Assembly: GCF_030269445.1 (NCBI RefSeq)
Contig: NZ_BSTJ01000001.1
Coordinates: forward strand, 1,079,898 to 1,143,897
Direction: 5' to 3'
Source: Actinoallomurus iriomotensis
Lineage (GTDB): Bacteria > Actinomycetota > Actinomycetes > Streptosporangiales > Streptosporangiaceae
Length of the DNA stretch: 64,000 nt
Made by a program: the position numbers and the translations under genes. The notes under the pieces are model-generated. The model made no database searches. It was not told the DNA's origin and worked only from the letters and a program-made list of their open reading frames with translations. Numbering within the stretch: the first letter of the stretch is position 1; every line of letters starts with the position of its first letter. This document shows positions 46,163 to 55,095 of the stretch, piece after piece.

Positions 46163-47161
46163 TTACCCGTCCTCGGAGGTCTCCAGGAGGACGCGGGCGG
46201 CCTCACGGCAGTGCTTCAGGGCCGTTCGGGCGTACGCCGGGGTGGCGCCGGCCAGGCCGCACGACGGGGTGACCACCACGGCCTCGGCCAGGGACTTCGG
46301 GGAGAAGCCCAGGCGGCGCCACAGCTCACGTACCCGCGCCACCGAGCGCTCCGGCTTCGGCAGCCTCGCGTCGGTGCCCGGGATCACGCCCAGCAGGAAA
46401 CCGGTGCCCGCCTCCACGGCCTCGCCTATGGCCTCCTCGTCGCGGAGCAGGGACGCGTCCACCGACACGGCCTTCGCACCGGCGGCGCGCAGCAGGCCGT
46501 ACGGGACACGCGGGGCGCAGCAGTGGACGATCGGGAACGCCTCCACGCGCTCGATGACCCGGCGCAACGTGTCCTCGGCGATCGGCGCCTCGACCGAGCG
46601 GATGCGGGAGAAGCCGCTCGCGGTCGGCACCGTTCCGGCCAGGACGCCCGGCAGGGACGGCTCGTCGAACTGGACGAGCAGGTCGGCGCGCGGCAGCCGG
46701 CGGCGTACGTCGCGCACGTGCGCGGCCACGCCCTCGGCCAGGGACGCCGCCAGGTCACGCACGGCGCCCGGGTCGGCGAGCGCGCGCTCGCCGCTGCGCA
46801 CCTCGATCGACGCGGCGAGCGTCCACGGCCCGGTCACCTGGATCTTGAACGGGCCCGCCACGTCGCCGGCCTGCTCTTCGAGCGTGTCCAGGTCCTGGGC
46901 GAGGAGGCCGTGCGTACGTGAGGCGTCGCGGCCGGGGCGGTCGGCGAATCGCCAGCCGGACGGCTGTACCGCGACGGCGAGGTCGACGAGCAGCCCGGCG
47001 GTACGGCCGATCATGTCGGCGCCGGGGCCACGCGACGGCAGCTCGGGCAGGTGCGGCAGGTCCGGCAGCTCGCCGAGGACGACCCGCAGGGTCTCCGCGG
47101 GGTCCGTGCCGGGGTAGGAACCGACGCCCGTGGCGGCGCCGGCGGCCCAGGGAAAGTTCAC
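46163..47161 (-). CDS. Methionine synthase (MetE C-terminal-like) protein
   Basis: A 332-residue protein of the cobalamin-independent methionine synthase fold, half the length of MetE. The zinc-site residues are visible as His and Cys in PIVHCCAPRVP (about residue 218) and Cys in VTPSCGLAGATP (about 305). FDEPSLPGVL and IQVTGPWTLAASIE match the family. Genes of this type sit near ligA and mnmA in many actinomycetes; they may transfer methyl groups from an unusual donor. It starts with GTG, with TAGGCT 6 bases upstream and no ribosome-binding site, so it is probably leaderless. Confidence 0.85.
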   Translation of the reverse strand: MNFPWAAGAATGVGSYPGTDPAETLRVVLGELPDLPHLPELPSRGPGADMIGRTAGLLVDLAVAVQPSGWRFADRPGRDASRTHGLLAQDLDTLEEQAGDVAGPFKIQVTGPWTLAASIEVRSGERALADPGAVRDLAASLAEGVAAHVRDVRRRLPRADLLVQFDEPSLPGVLAGTVPTASGFSRIRSVEAPIAEDTLRRVIERVEAFPIVHCCAPRVPYGLLRAAGAKAVSVDASLLRDEEAIGEAVEAGTGFLLGVIPGTDARLPKPERSVARVRELWRRLGFSPKSLAEAVVVTPSCGLAGATPAYARTALKHCREAARVLLETSEDG

Positions 47162-47181
47162 AGCGTGAGCCTAGTGCGGCC

Positions 47182-48034
47182 TCAGATGAGCTCGGCCATC
47201 CGGTCGAGGCGGCGGAACGTCTCGTCGGCCGGCTCGGTCGGCAGGAAGAAGAGGATCTCGTCCACGCCCGCGGAGGTGAGCTGCTCCACCGCGTCCGGTT
47301 CGGACCGGGCCGCGTAGGCGACGACCGGCACGTGCCGTCCGGCGCGGGCGCGCAGGTCGGCGATGGCCCCGGCCAGGACTCCGTCGCGGTCGCGGCCGGC
47401 CACGGGCATCCAGCCGTCCCCGTACTCCACCACCCGGTCGAGCGTCTTCGGCCCCCAGCCGCCGACGAGGACGGGCGGCCGGCGTACGGGCTTGGGCCAG
47501 GAGAAGATCGGGTCGAAGTCGACGAACTCGCCGTGGAACTCGGCCTGGTCGTTCGCCCAGATCTCCTTCACCGCGACGACGTATTCCCGCATGCGCGCCA
47601 TCCGGGTCTTCGGGTCGGTGCCGTGGTGGAGCATCTCCTCGCGGTTCCAGCCCGCGCCGATGCCCAGGACGGCGCGGCCGCCGGTGACCAGGTCGAGTGA
47701 GGCGGTCTCCTTGGCGAGCAGGATCGGGTCGCGCTGGTTGATCAGGGCGATGCCCGTACCCAGCTCCAGGCGCTCGGTGACGACCCCGGCGGCGGTCAGG
47801 GCGACGAACGGGTCCAGCGTCCGGTAGTACTGCCGCGGCAGGTCGCCGCCCCCGGGGTAGGGGGTGGCGCGGGCGACCGGGACATGCGTGTGCTCGGCCA
47901 GGTACAGCGAGGCGAAACCGCGCTCCTCCAGGGCGGGACCGAGCACGGACGGCGCGATCCCCTCATCGGTCACGACCGAGCACGGACGGCGCGATCCCCT
48001 CATCGGTCACGAACGTCGACACGCCGAATCTCAT
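47182..48034 (-). pseudogene. LLM-class F420-dependent oxidoreductase, frameshifted by a tandem duplication
   Basis: The protein is a luciferase-like F420-type oxidoreductase of about 275 residues: LYLAEHTHVPV, LELGTGIALINQRDP, GRAVLGIGAGWNREEML and RPPVLVGGWGPKTLDRV are intact. The proper start is ATG 48034 (MRFGVSTFVTDEGIAPSVLG), but a 37-bp tandem duplication at 47941-48014 shifts the frame after residue 20 and brings a TGA at 47963-47965. The downstream frame reopens at ATG 48003 (MRGSRRPCSVVTDEG) without a ribosome-binding site, which would lose the first beta strand of the barrel. Removing one repeat copy would restore the gene, so it may be phase-variable, a recent lesion or an assembly error. 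Confidence 0.85.
47941..48014. repeat. 37-bp perfect tandem duplication
   Basis: The unit beginning GAGCACGGACGGCGCGATCC occurs at 47941-47977 and again at 47978-48014 (the last two bases of the second copy differ). The period, 37, is not a multiple of three, so the second copy breaks the reading frame of the oxidoreductase gene. Confidence 0.95.
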
Positions 48035-48073
48035 ACTGCTCACGAACGCCCTTTACCCGCCACGGCGGGCGGA

Positions 48074-49150
48074 TCACGCCGGGGAGTGCTCCGCGACCGC
48101 GATCGTGGCCGAGCCCAGGACCCGGTCCCCCGCGTACAGGACCGCGGCCTGGCCCGCGGCGACTCCGCGCGCCGGGCGGTCGAGGGTCACGCGGAGCAGG
48201 TCGCCGTCGAGCCGGGCGGTGCAGTCGTACACCTCGCCGTGCGCCCGCAGCTGGACCCGGCAGGCGAGCGGCTCATCCGGCGGCGACGCCAGCCACACCG
48301 GACGCTCGGCGACGATCTCGTGGACGTCGAGCGCCTCGCGCGGGCCGACCGTCACGGTGTTGGTCACCGGCGAGATGTCCAGGACGTAGCGCGGCCGCCC
48401 GTCCGGCGCGGGCCGGCCGAGCCGCAGGCCGTGCCGCTGGCCGATCGTGTACGCGTACGCGCCGTCGTGCTCGCCCAGGACCTCGCCGGACGTGTCGACG
48501 ATCGGGCCCTTCTCCGCGCCGAGGCGTTCGGCCAGGAACCCGCGGGTGTCGCCGTCGGCGATGAAGCAGATGTCGTGGCTGTCGGGCTTGTCGGCGACGG
48601 CCAGGCCACGCCGGTCGGCCTCGCGGCGCACCTCCGCCTTGGTCGTGTCGCCCAGCGGGAACATCGCGTGCGCGAGCTGCTCCTTCGTACAGACCGCCAG
48701 GACGTACGACTGGTCCTTGGCGAGGTCGACGCTGCGCCGCAGCACACCGTCGTCCAGCCGCGCGTGGTGCCCGGTGCAGACCGCGTCGAACCCGAGGGCG
48801 AGCGCGCGGTCCAGCAGCGCGGAGAACTTGATCTTCTCGTTGCAGCGCAGGCACGGGTTGGGCGTACGGCCCGCGGCGTACTCACTGACGAAGTCCTGCA
48901 CCACGTCGCGGTCGAAGCGCTCGGCCATGTCCCAGACGTAGAACGGGATGCCGATCACGTCGGCGGCGCGCCGCGCGTCGCGGGCGTCCTCGAGGGTGCA
49001 GCAGCCGCGGGCGCCCGTACGGTAGGACTTGGGGTTGGCCGACAGTGCGAGGTGGACGCCGGTCACCTCGTGGCCGGCCTCGGCGGCCCGTGCGGCGGCC
49101 ACGGCGGAGTCGACCCCGCCCGACATGGCGGCGAGTACGCGAAGAGTCAT
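48074..49150 (-). CDS. mnmA: tRNA-specific 2-thiouridylase
   Basis: A 358-residue enzyme. The ATP pyrophosphatase loop is [13 protein letters not shown] at the start. The two catalytic cysteines are in [12 protein letters not shown] (about residue 100) and [10 protein letters not shown] (about 195), and the tRNA-binding region includes TGHHARL and [12 protein letters not shown]. It puts sulfur on the wobble uridine (s2U34) of Lys, Glu and Gln tRNAs. The ATG at 49150 is chosen from family length. Sulfur should come from the cysteine desulfurase gene at 51867, which is on the same strand upstream but now separated by an IS element and a DUF695-like gene. Confidence 0.96.
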   Translation of the reverse strand: MTLRVLAAMSGGVDSAVAAARAAEAGHEVTGVHLALSANPKSYRTGARGCCTLEDARDARRAADVIGIPFYVWDMAERFDRDVVQDFVSEYAAGRTPNPCLRCNEKIKFSALLDRALALGFDAVCTGHHARLDDGVLRRSVDLAKDQSYVLAVCTKEQLAHAMFPLGDTTKAEVRREADRRGLAVADKPDSHDICFIADGDTRGFLAERLGAEKGPIVDTSGEVLGEHDGAYAYTIGQRHGLRLGRPAPDGRPRYVLDISPVTNTVTVGPREALDVHEIVAERPVWLASPPDEPLACRVQLRAHGEVYDCTARLDGDLLRVTLDRPARGVAAGQAAVLYAGDRVLGSATIAVAEHSPA

Positions 49151-49279
49151 GACGTCATCGAGGGTACGCACCCGAGGCCGCTGAGGGAAAACGCGCCCGC
49201 CCACGCGCGAGGCCGCCCGCACGCGAATACGATTGGCGACACTGTGACTCCTCCGCTCCGTGAAGGGAACGGCTTCTCG

Positions 49280-50470
49280 CTAAGCCGCTCCCGCAGCCTT
49301 GCGAAGGGCAAGCCCTGCCCTCAAGATGTTGATCGCCGCGTTCACGTCGGCGTGCGCGGTGTGCCCGCACGCCGTACAGGCGAACTGGGCCTGGGTGGGG
49401 CGGTTCTCCTTCGCGCGGTGCCCGCATCGGGCACACGTGCGGGAGGTGTTGGCGGGGTTCACTGCGATCAGCTCACGACCGGCGCTTTCAGCCTTGTGCG
49501 TGAGGATCGTCAGGAAACCCCCCCAACCCGCGTCGAGTATCGAGCGATTCAATCCGGCCTTGGCCGCAACGTTGCGGCCCGGCGCTTCGAGGGTTCCGGA
49601 GGCCGATCGGGTCATGTTCGCGATCCGCAGGTCTTCATGCACGATCATGTCGTAACCGCGGACCAGCGCGAGGGCCGCTTTATGCGCGCCGTCCAAGCGC
49701 TGGCGGCGCACCTTGGTATGCAGCGCGACGACACGGGCTACAGCCTTGTGGCGGCGCTTGGAGCCGCGTTTCTTCCGCGCCAACGCCTGCTGGGCCGCCG
49801 CGAGACGGCCTGCGGACGCGGCCAGGTGGCGCGGGTTGACCAGGTGTTCTCCACCGCTGGTTGTGACAAGCGAGGCGACGCCCATGTCAATACCGGCCGC
49901 CGCACCTGTGGCGGGCAAAGGCCCGGCGGGCACGTCGTCGCACGACAACACCACGTACCAGCGGGAACCCTCCCGCTTGATACTGATCGTCTTGACCCGG
50001 CCGGCTACCGGCCGGTGCTGGTGGACCCGGACATGTCCGATGCCCTGAAGGCGAACGAACGTCGCCGCGCGATGCTCGGGCTGGGAATCCCAGCGGCAGC
50101 CGTCCCCGTCCTTGGGCCACTCCACGGTGTCGAACCAGCCGCGTCCTTTGAAACGGGGGAATCCCGGCTTGCGCCCAGCCTTCAAGCGAAGGAAGAAAGC
50201 GGTGAACGCCTTGTCAAGGCGGCGCAGGGTGGCCTGCTGGGAGGAGAACGACCATCGGCCCTGACCGGCGGGGTCGTCGGCGCGGATGTGCTTCAACTCC
50301 GCGGACTGATCGCCGTACCGCACCCTCACGCCGGCCTTGCGGTAGGCGGTGCGCCGATGCTCCAAAGCCGCGTTGTACAGCTCTCGGTGGTCCTGCAGGC
50401 ATGCCGACAATGCGACGTTCTGCCTGCTGGTAGGACGCATCAGGAACTTGTAGGACCTACGCACGACCAC
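49280..50470 (-). CDS. tnpB: TnpB, RNA-guided nuclease of an IS200/IS605-type element
   Basis: A 396-residue protein with an N-terminal helical domain (YKFLMRPTSRQNVALSACLQ), the OrfB region and an apparently complete RuvC site: Asp195 in AAGIDMGVASLV, Glu279 in MIVHEDLRIANM and Asp375 in THADVNAAINIL. The zinc ribbon has Cys346/349 (CARCGH) and Cys365/368 (CTACGH). TnpB proteins are guided by an RNA made from the 3' end of their own gene and cut DNA next to a short motif, which helps keep the element in place. It starts with GTG. The first 14 bp overlap the truncated tnpA frame. Confidence 0.93.
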   Translation of the reverse strand: MVVRRSYKFLMRPTSRQNVALSACLQDHRELYNAALEHRRTAYRKAGVRVRYGDQSAELKHIRADDPAGQGRWSFSSQQATLRRLDKAFTAFFLRLKAGRKPGFPRFKGRGWFDTVEWPKDGDGCRWDSQPEHRAATFVRLQGIGHVRVHQHRPVAGRVKTISIKREGSRWYVVLSCDDVPAGPLPATGAAAGIDMGVASLVTTSGGEHLVNPRHLAASAGRLAAAQQALARKKRGSKRRHKAVARVVALHTKVRRQRLDGAHKAALALVRGYDMIVHEDLRIANMTRSASGTLEAPGRNVAAKAGLNRSILDAGWGGFLTILTHKAESAGRELIAVNPANTSRTCARCGHRAKENRPTQAQFACTACGHTAHADVNAAINILRAGLALRKAAGAA

Positions 50471-50627
50471 CGCCCACGAACGCTCGCTCGTACGCCTTGG
50501 CGCGGATCGACTCCTCCAGACGGGTCCTCACCCGCCCGCCGAGAACCGGGTGGCGGTAATTCGGCCACCCCACGTGGTATCCGAGGCCATACGCCGAGCG
50601 GAGGGCTGTGCGTACCTGACAGGTCAC
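50457..50627 (-). pseudogene. Truncated tnpA (Y1 transposase) remnant
   Basis: From GTG 50627 a 56-codon frame reads SAYGLGYHVGWPNYRHPVLG then GRVRTRLEESIRAKAYER, matching the N-terminal part of IS200-type TnpA (usual form YHVVWCPKYRRPVLGGRV). After about residue 48 the match ends and the frame runs into the start of tnpB, stopping at 50457. The HUH motif and the catalytic tyrosine are gone, so the product cannot be active. This shows an internal deletion that joined tnpA to tnpB. Confidence 0.75.
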
Positions 50628-50727
50628 ACGACCGTCATAACAGTCCCATGAATTTGATGTTCAGCAAAGGGAGCAACCCGCCGTGACTCAAGAAGGAAGA
50701 AAACCAGCCAAGGACGGCATTTCCCGC

Positions 50728-50741
50728 TCGCCTAAAGGCGA
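50728..50741. repeat. Small hairpin upstream of the DUF695-like gene
   Basis: TCGCC-TAAA-GGCGA forms a perfect 5-bp hairpin outside the proposed IS boundary, flanked by CGGCA (50714-50718) and TGCCG (50750-50754), which could extend the fold. The CTTTAGG loop recalls ends of IS200/IS605 elements, so it may be a relic. Confidence 0.35.
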
Positions 50742-50762
50742 CGGCCCCTTGCCGAGGCACTG

Positions 50763-51770
50763 ATGGGAATCTTCCGTCGCTCATCCGACGCGCCCGCGCC
50801 GTACGTCGAAGCCATCGCCCGTTTCTGGGAGTGGTGGCCGCAGGCCCGCCGGCGTCTGGACGAAGGGGTGCCGGCCGACATCGCCGATGAGATGTCCGCG
50901 CACGTCGAGGCGATGCACGCCGACCTCGAATGGGAGATCGGTCCCGGGCCCAGCCTCACCGTGAGCGGCGGCGGCGTGGACGAACTGCGCGGCATCGCCG
51001 AACGCTGGCGGCTCGGCGCGCCCGGCGATGACAACTGGAAGTACCGCGCCGCGCGGCCCGCCGACCCGGCGATGCTCACCGGCAAGCTCCAGCTCGACGA
51101 CCACGAGTTCGACCTGGACTACGTACGGATGGGCCTGCGCGCCGACTCCTCGCGGGCCCGCGTCGACGTGGTCGCCTACCACCCCGACTTCCTGTTCGTA
51201 CCGGAGGAGACCCAACTGGCGCTCACCCACCGGGTGCTCGACTGGGCACTGGGCGAGGACGACGTCGCGCGGTGGATCGGCGAGGTCACGGCGGCCGAGG
51301 AGGAGCCCATGGACGCGCTGCCGGCGAGCATGCTGCCGCCGGTGGTGGAGCAGATCGCCGCGCCGTTCGGCGAGCCGGCGTGGCTGGTCGGCGAGGGCCG
51401 CACGCCCCTGGGGCACGCGGCGCGCGTCGCCGTGCGCTTCCCGCTGCACCGGCAGGACTATCCGCTGTGCGACGTGTACGTCGCGGTGACCCTGCCGTAC
51501 GCCAGCGCCAACCCCGACCGGCTGCCGGTCGAGCCGTCGGCCTCGACGCTGCGACGCTTCGAGGAGGCGGTGGAGGCGATGGGCCCGCGAGCGGTCCTGG
51601 CGGCCCACGAGACCGGCGACGGGCGCCGGGTGCTGCACGTGTACGCCGACCCGGACTCGGGCGCGGTCGCGGAGCTGGACCAGCTCGCCGCCGCCTGGTC
51701 GGAGGGCCGCGCCAAGGTCACGTCCCAGTCCGACCCCGCCTGGTCCGCGCTCGCCCCGTACCGCCCCTGA
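50763..51770 (+). CDS. DUF695-like protein
   Basis: A 335-residue soluble protein. The C-terminal part, RRVLHVYADPDSGAVAELDQ followed by W(x)8 and SDPAWSALAPY, fits DUF695. The N-terminal part (IARFWEWWPQARRRLDEGVP, then WEIGPGPSLTVSGGG) is a related alpha/beta unit often seen in actinobacterial members. The function of the family is unknown. The ATG at 50763 follows the hairpin region beyond the IS element. No signal peptide or membrane helix. Confidence 0.65.
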   Translation: MGIFRRSSDAPAPYVEAIARFWEWWPQARRRLDEGVPADIADEMSAHVEAMHADLEWEIGPGPSLTVSGGGVDELRGIAERWRLGAPGDDNWKYRAARPADPAMLTGKLQLDDHEFDLDYVRMGLRADSSRARVDVVAYHPDFLFVPEETQLALTHRVLDWALGEDDVARWIGEVTAAEEEPMDALPASMLPPVVEQIAAPFGEPAWLVGEGRTPLGHAARVAVRFPLHRQDYPLCDVYVAVTLPYASANPDRLPVEPSASTLRRFEEAVEAMGPRAVLAAHETGDGRRVLHVYADPDSGAVAELDQLAAAWSEGRAKVTSQSDPAWSALAPYRP

Positions 51771-51866
51771 CCACCGGCCCGCGATTCACGTTGACCCGCT
51801 TCGTCATCGCCCGGTCCGACCGTCCGGTTCTCCCAGTGCCGTGATCTCCGCCTGCCGCCGGCGGTG

Positions 51867-53021
51867 TCAGACGGCGCCGGCGCGGCGGGCGCGTTCGACG
51901 ACCGGGGCGATCTCCTTGGCGGTGGCGTCCACGTCCGCCCGGGTCGAGGTGTGGCCCAAGGAGAACCTCAGCGATCCCCGCGCGCGGGCCAGGTCGGCGC
52001 CCATGGCCAGCAGTACGTGGCTGGGCTCGGCGACGCCCGCCGAGCAGGCCGAGCCCGTGGAGCACTCGATGCCGCGGGCGTCCAGCAGCATCAGCAGCGC
52101 GTCGCCCTCGCAGCCCGGGAAGGAGAAGTGCGCGTTGCCGGGCAGGCGGTGGACCGGATCGCCGTTGAGGACGGCGTCCGGGACCTCCGCGCGGACGCGT
52201 GAGATCAGCTCGTCGCGCAGGCCGGCCAGGCGTGCCGCCTCGCTGTCGCGGCGGGACACCGAGGTGCTGACGGCGGCGGCGAAGCCCGCGATCGCCGGGG
52301 CGTCGAGCGTGCCGGAGCGCACGTCACGCTCCTGACCGCCGCCGTGCAGGACGGGGACCGGGTCCAGGCCCTTGGCCAGCAGCAGCGCGCCGACGCCGAC
52401 CGGGCCGCCGATCTTGTGCCCGGTGATCGTCATGGCGTCCGTGGTGAACCGGACCGGCAGCTGCGCGGTGGCCTGGACCGCGTCGGTGTGGAACGGGATG
52501 CCGTGCTCGCGGGCGATCGCGGCCAGCTCGTCGACCGGCTGGACGGTGCCGACCTCGTTGTTGACCCACATCACGCTGACGACGGCGACCGAACCCGGGT
52601 CGCGCTCGATGACGGCGCGCAGCGTCTCGGGCAGCACCCGGCCGTACTCGTCGACCGGGAGGGTCTCGACGACCGCGCCCTCGCGTTCGGCCAGCCAGTC
52701 GGCGGAGTCGAGGACGGCGTGGTGCTCGATCGCGCTGATGAGCACGCGGTTGCGGGCGGGGTCGGCGCCGCGGCGCACCCAGAAGATGCCCTTGAGGGCC
52801 AGGTTGTCGGCCTCGGTGCCGCCGCTGGTGAAGACGACCTCGCTGGGCCGCGCGCCCATCGCCTCGGCGAGGATCTCGCGCGACTCCTCGACGACACGCC
52901 GGGCCCGGCGGCCGGAGGCGTGCAGTGACGATGGGTTCCCGACCTGCGCGAACTCGGCGGTCATCGCCTCGATCGCCTCGGGCAGCATCGGCGTGGTCGC
53001 CGCGTGATCCAGGTACACCAT
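51867..53021 (-). CDS. Cysteine desulfurase (IscS/NifS type)
   Basis: A 384-residue PLP enzyme. It starts [19 protein letters not shown]; the PLP lysine is in [16 protein letters not shown] (about residue 195) and the persulfide cysteine in [20 protein letters not shown] (about 320). It removes sulfur from cysteine for transfer to acceptors. In actinomycetes a desulfurase of this kind usually precedes mnmA, and its role in tRNA thiolation is inferred from that; here a DUF695-like gene and an IS element lie between the two. Confidence 0.94.
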   Translation of the reverse strand: MVYLDHAATTPMLPEAIEAMTAEFAQVGNPSSLHASGRRARRVVEESREILAEAMGARPSEVVFTSGGTEADNLALKGIFWVRRGADPARNRVLISAIEHHAVLDSADWLAEREGAVVETLPVDEYGRVLPETLRAVIERDPGSVAVVSVMWVNNEVGTVQPVDELAAIAREHGIPFHTDAVQATAQLPVRFTTDAMTITGHKIGGPVGVGALLLAKGLDPVPVLHGGGQERDVRSGTLDAPAIAGFAAAVSTSVSRRDSEAARLAGLRDELISRVRAEVPDAVLNGDPVHRLPGNAHFSFPGCEGDALLMLLDARGIECSTGSACSAGVAEPSHVLLAMGADLARARGSLRFSLGHTSTRADVDATAKEIAPVVERARRAGAV

Positions 53022-53141
53022 GGCGGCATCAGCCTATCGGCGCGCGTCCCACGGGGCGACGGCGCGGTCTGGCCGTACGAGGTCATCCGGATCTTCCCAC
53101 TTCTGGGAAGAAAAGCGCCGTCTTTCCGGTTTGGCCAACTG

Positions 53142-53157
53142 TACCGTCCGGACGGTA
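53142..53157. promoter_or_regulatory. Candidate TetR operator over the -10 region
   Basis: TACCGTCCGGACGGTA is a perfect 16-bp palindrome whose right end overlaps a TATAGT -10 hexamer (53156-53161) of the TetR-family gene. Binding there would block transcription, as in autoregulated TetR repressors. Confidence 0.65.
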
Positions 53158-53171
53158 TAGTTAGGAACGCC

Positions 53172-53693
53172 ATGAGACGAGACGCCCTCCTCGACGCCGC
53201 CGAGGCCCTGCTCTGCGAGCAGGGCACGCAGGCGCTCACCCTCGCCGCGGTCGCCGACCGCGCCGGGGTCAGCAAGGGCGGGCTGCTGTATCACTTCCAC
53301 ACCAAGGAAGCGCTGATCAGAGGTCTCGTCGAACGACTCATCGAGGAGTTCGACGCGCTCATAGCGTCGTTCGACACCGGCGGCCCCGGGGCGTACACGC
53401 GGGCCTTCGTCGAGGCGAACCTGGCCGTGGTCATGGACCGCGACCAGTCACGGCTGCTGCGACGATGGGCGACGGTGAGCGCGGCCGCCGCCGACCCGGG
53501 ACTGCTCGCCGAGATCCGCGAGGCGATGCATCGCTGGCACGACCGCGATCCGGCGGACGATCCCGATCCCGTCGCCGCGCGAATAGCGCGGCTCGCCGCC
53601 GAGGGGCTCTGGGAGGTCGCCATGCACGACCCCGGCCTCTACGACGAGACGCAGCTCGAAGAGCTGCGCACCCGGCTGCTGGACCTGCTCTAA
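53172..53693 (+). CDS. TetR-family transcriptional regulator
   Basis: A 173-residue regulator with the N-terminal helix-turn-helix (LTLAAVADRAGVSKGGLLYHFHTKEALIRGLVE) condensed here as AAVADRAGVSKGGLLYHFH, and a helical ligand domain. ATG 53172 follows AGGA with 5 bases spacing. A perfect palindrome over its own -10 region suggests autorepression. The MFS gene downstream, on the same strand after a hairpin, is its likely target. Confidence 0.9.
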   Translation: MRRDALLDAAEALLCEQGTQALTLAAVADRAGVSKGGLLYHFHTKEALIRGLVERLIEEFDALIASFDTGGPGAYTRAFVEANLAVVMDRDQSRLLRRWATVSAAAADPGLLAEIREAMHRWHDRDPADDPDPVAARIARLAAEGLWEVAMHDPGLYDETQLEELRTRLLDLL

Positions 53694-53716
53694 CAGCCGA
53701 ATGACGAAGTGACGAG

Positions 53717-53737
53717 CCGGCACCCGACGGGTGCCGG
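53717..53737 (+). terminator. Hairpin between the TetR and MFS genes
   Basis: CCGGCACCC-GAC-GGGTGCCGG is a perfect 9-bp stem with a 3-base loop, 23 bp after the TetR stop codon and followed by TCGTTTCG. It should limit read-through into the MFS gene 44 bp downstream, which leaves little room for a separate promoter. Confidence 0.75.
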
Positions 53738-53780
53738 TCGTTTCGTGCGCAACGCGAAACCAGTTGAAAGAGGTGAAATC

Positions 53781-54992
53781 ATGACGTCTCGCGTCCTCAG
53801 CCGGGCGCGCCTGGGCACCGTTCTCACGTTCGCCCTGGCCGGCATGCTCTGCGGAGTCTGGGTGTCACGCACACCGGCGCTCGCCGACCGGTTCGGCCTG
53901 AGCGACGGCTCCGTCGGTGTCGCCATCCTCGTCTGGGGTGTCGGCGCGATCATCGCGATGCAGGGTCTGCGGGGCGTCATGGCCCGCGCCGGCAGCGCCG
54001 CCGTCCTGCGGGTCGCGGCGCCGCTGACCGCGGTGAGCCTGCTGCTCATCGCGCTCGCCCCGTCGTGGCCGCTGCTGCTGGCCGCCGTCGCGATGTTCGG
54101 CATGACCTTCGGCCTGACGGACATCGGCATGAACGCCCAGGGCAGCGCCGTGGAACGTTCCTACGGGCGACCCGTCATGAACGGCATGCACGCCGGATGG
54201 TGCGCGGGCGCCATCTCCGGCGGCCTGCTCGGCGCGCTCAGCGCCTCCGCCGGGATGTCGTTCGGCCAGACGCTCTTCGGCGGCGGGCTCGTCGCCCTGC
54301 CGGCCGCGCTGGTGCTGGGCCGCACCTACGTCCCGGAGCGCCCGGCGTCCGCGGGCGGCTCCCCCACGGCGAGGTCCCGGCGCGCACGGCTGCCGCTCGT
54401 GGTCTACCTCGTCGGCGCGCTGGCGTTCGCCGCGTTCATGATGGAGGGCTCGATCGCCGACTGGAGCGGGCTGTACCTGAGCCGGGAGCTCGGTGCCGGC
54501 GAGGCGATCGGCGCCCTGGGGTACCCGCTGTTCGAGGCGGCCATGCTGACCGGGCGGCTCGTCGGCGACCGGCTGCGGACCCGCCTCGGCACGCGCCGCC
54601 TGATGACGTACGCCGGGCTGGCCACGGCGGCCGCGATGGGCGTCGTCGTCGCCGCGCCGACCGCGTACGTGGCGCTGGCCGGGTTCCTGCTGACCGGGCT
54701 GGCCGTCTGCACGGTGGTCCCGACCACGATCTCGGTGGCGGGTACGGTCGTGCCCGGCCGGTCGGCCGCCGCGGTGGCCCAGGTCGGCGCGATGGGGTAC
54801 GGCGGGCTGGTGCTCGGCCCGGTGGTGATCGGATTCCTCGCCGACGCGGCCTCGTTGCGGGCCGGCCTCACGGTGGCGGTCGTCCTGGCGCTGCTCATCG
54901 CGGCCGGCGCCCGGTTCGTCCCAGTGCGGCGCTTCCTCCTCACGGTGCCCGAACGCGACCTGGAGCCGGAGACCGTCGACCTGGCGGCCTGA
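53781..54992 (+). CDS. MFS transporter
   Basis: A 403-residue membrane protein with about 12 helices. GVWVSRTPALADRFGLSDGS and the region FGLTDIGMNAQGSAVERSYG match the group of MFS proteins that includes fucose permease-like and exporter members. The substrate is not known. ATG 53781 is chosen because AGAGGTG lies 6-7 bases before it. It follows a TetR regulator gene across a terminator-like hairpin and is probably controlled by it. Confidence 0.86.
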   Translation: MTSRVLSRARLGTVLTFALAGMLCGVWVSRTPALADRFGLSDGSVGVAILVWGVGAIIAMQGLRGVMARAGSAAVLRVAAPLTAVSLLLIALAPSWPLLLAAVAMFGMTFGLTDIGMNAQGSAVERSYGRPVMNGMHAGWCAGAISGGLLGALSASAGMSFGQTLFGGGLVALPAALVLGRTYVPERPASAGGSPTARSRRARLPLVVYLVGALAFAAFMMEGSIADWSGLYLSRELGAGEAIGALGYPLFEAAMLTGRLVGDRLRTRLGTRRLMTYAGLATAAAMGVVVAAPTAYVALAGFLLTGLAVCTVVPTTISVAGTVVPGRSAAAVAQVGAMGYGGLVLGPVVIGFLADAASLRAGLTVAVVLALLIAAGARFVPVRRFLLTVPERDLEPETVDLAA

Positions 54993-55095
54993 CAGGTCCG
55001 CGGACGGGCGGTGAAATGGTGCGGATCGGCCGGACACGTTCGGAGGTGTGACCGCGGTACTCCCCGCGGCTCCGCACCGACCGAGAGGAGACGGC

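Larger units (their letters stand above)
49244..50682 (-). mobile_element. IS200/IS605-type element with tnpB and a tnpA remnant
   Basis: The element reads on the minus strand. Its proposed right end is the TCAC at 49247-49244, just after a small CCGT/ACGG hairpin (49258-49272) downstream of tnpB; its proposed left end is 50682, directly beside an external TCAC (50686-50683). GAGTCAC is thus present at both junctions, as expected of cleavage sites in this family, which makes no target duplication. The length is 1,439 bp, normal for such elements. It contains a full tnpB and the first 50 or so residues of tnpA, so it could move only with TnpA supplied in trans. It separates mnmA from upstream genes. 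Confidence 0.7.

Noticed and set aside
47864-50686. A 940-codon open frame on the plus strand
   Set aside because: It runs antisense through mnmA, tnpB and the oxidoreductase, which have clear family motifs. The frame has no recognisable domain; long antisense frames are expected at this GC content.
50714-50754. The TAAA-loop hairpin as the true end of the IS element
   Set aside because: The GAGTCAC pair gives consistent ends at 49244 and 50682 and a normal element length; the hairpin lies outside and may be an older relic.
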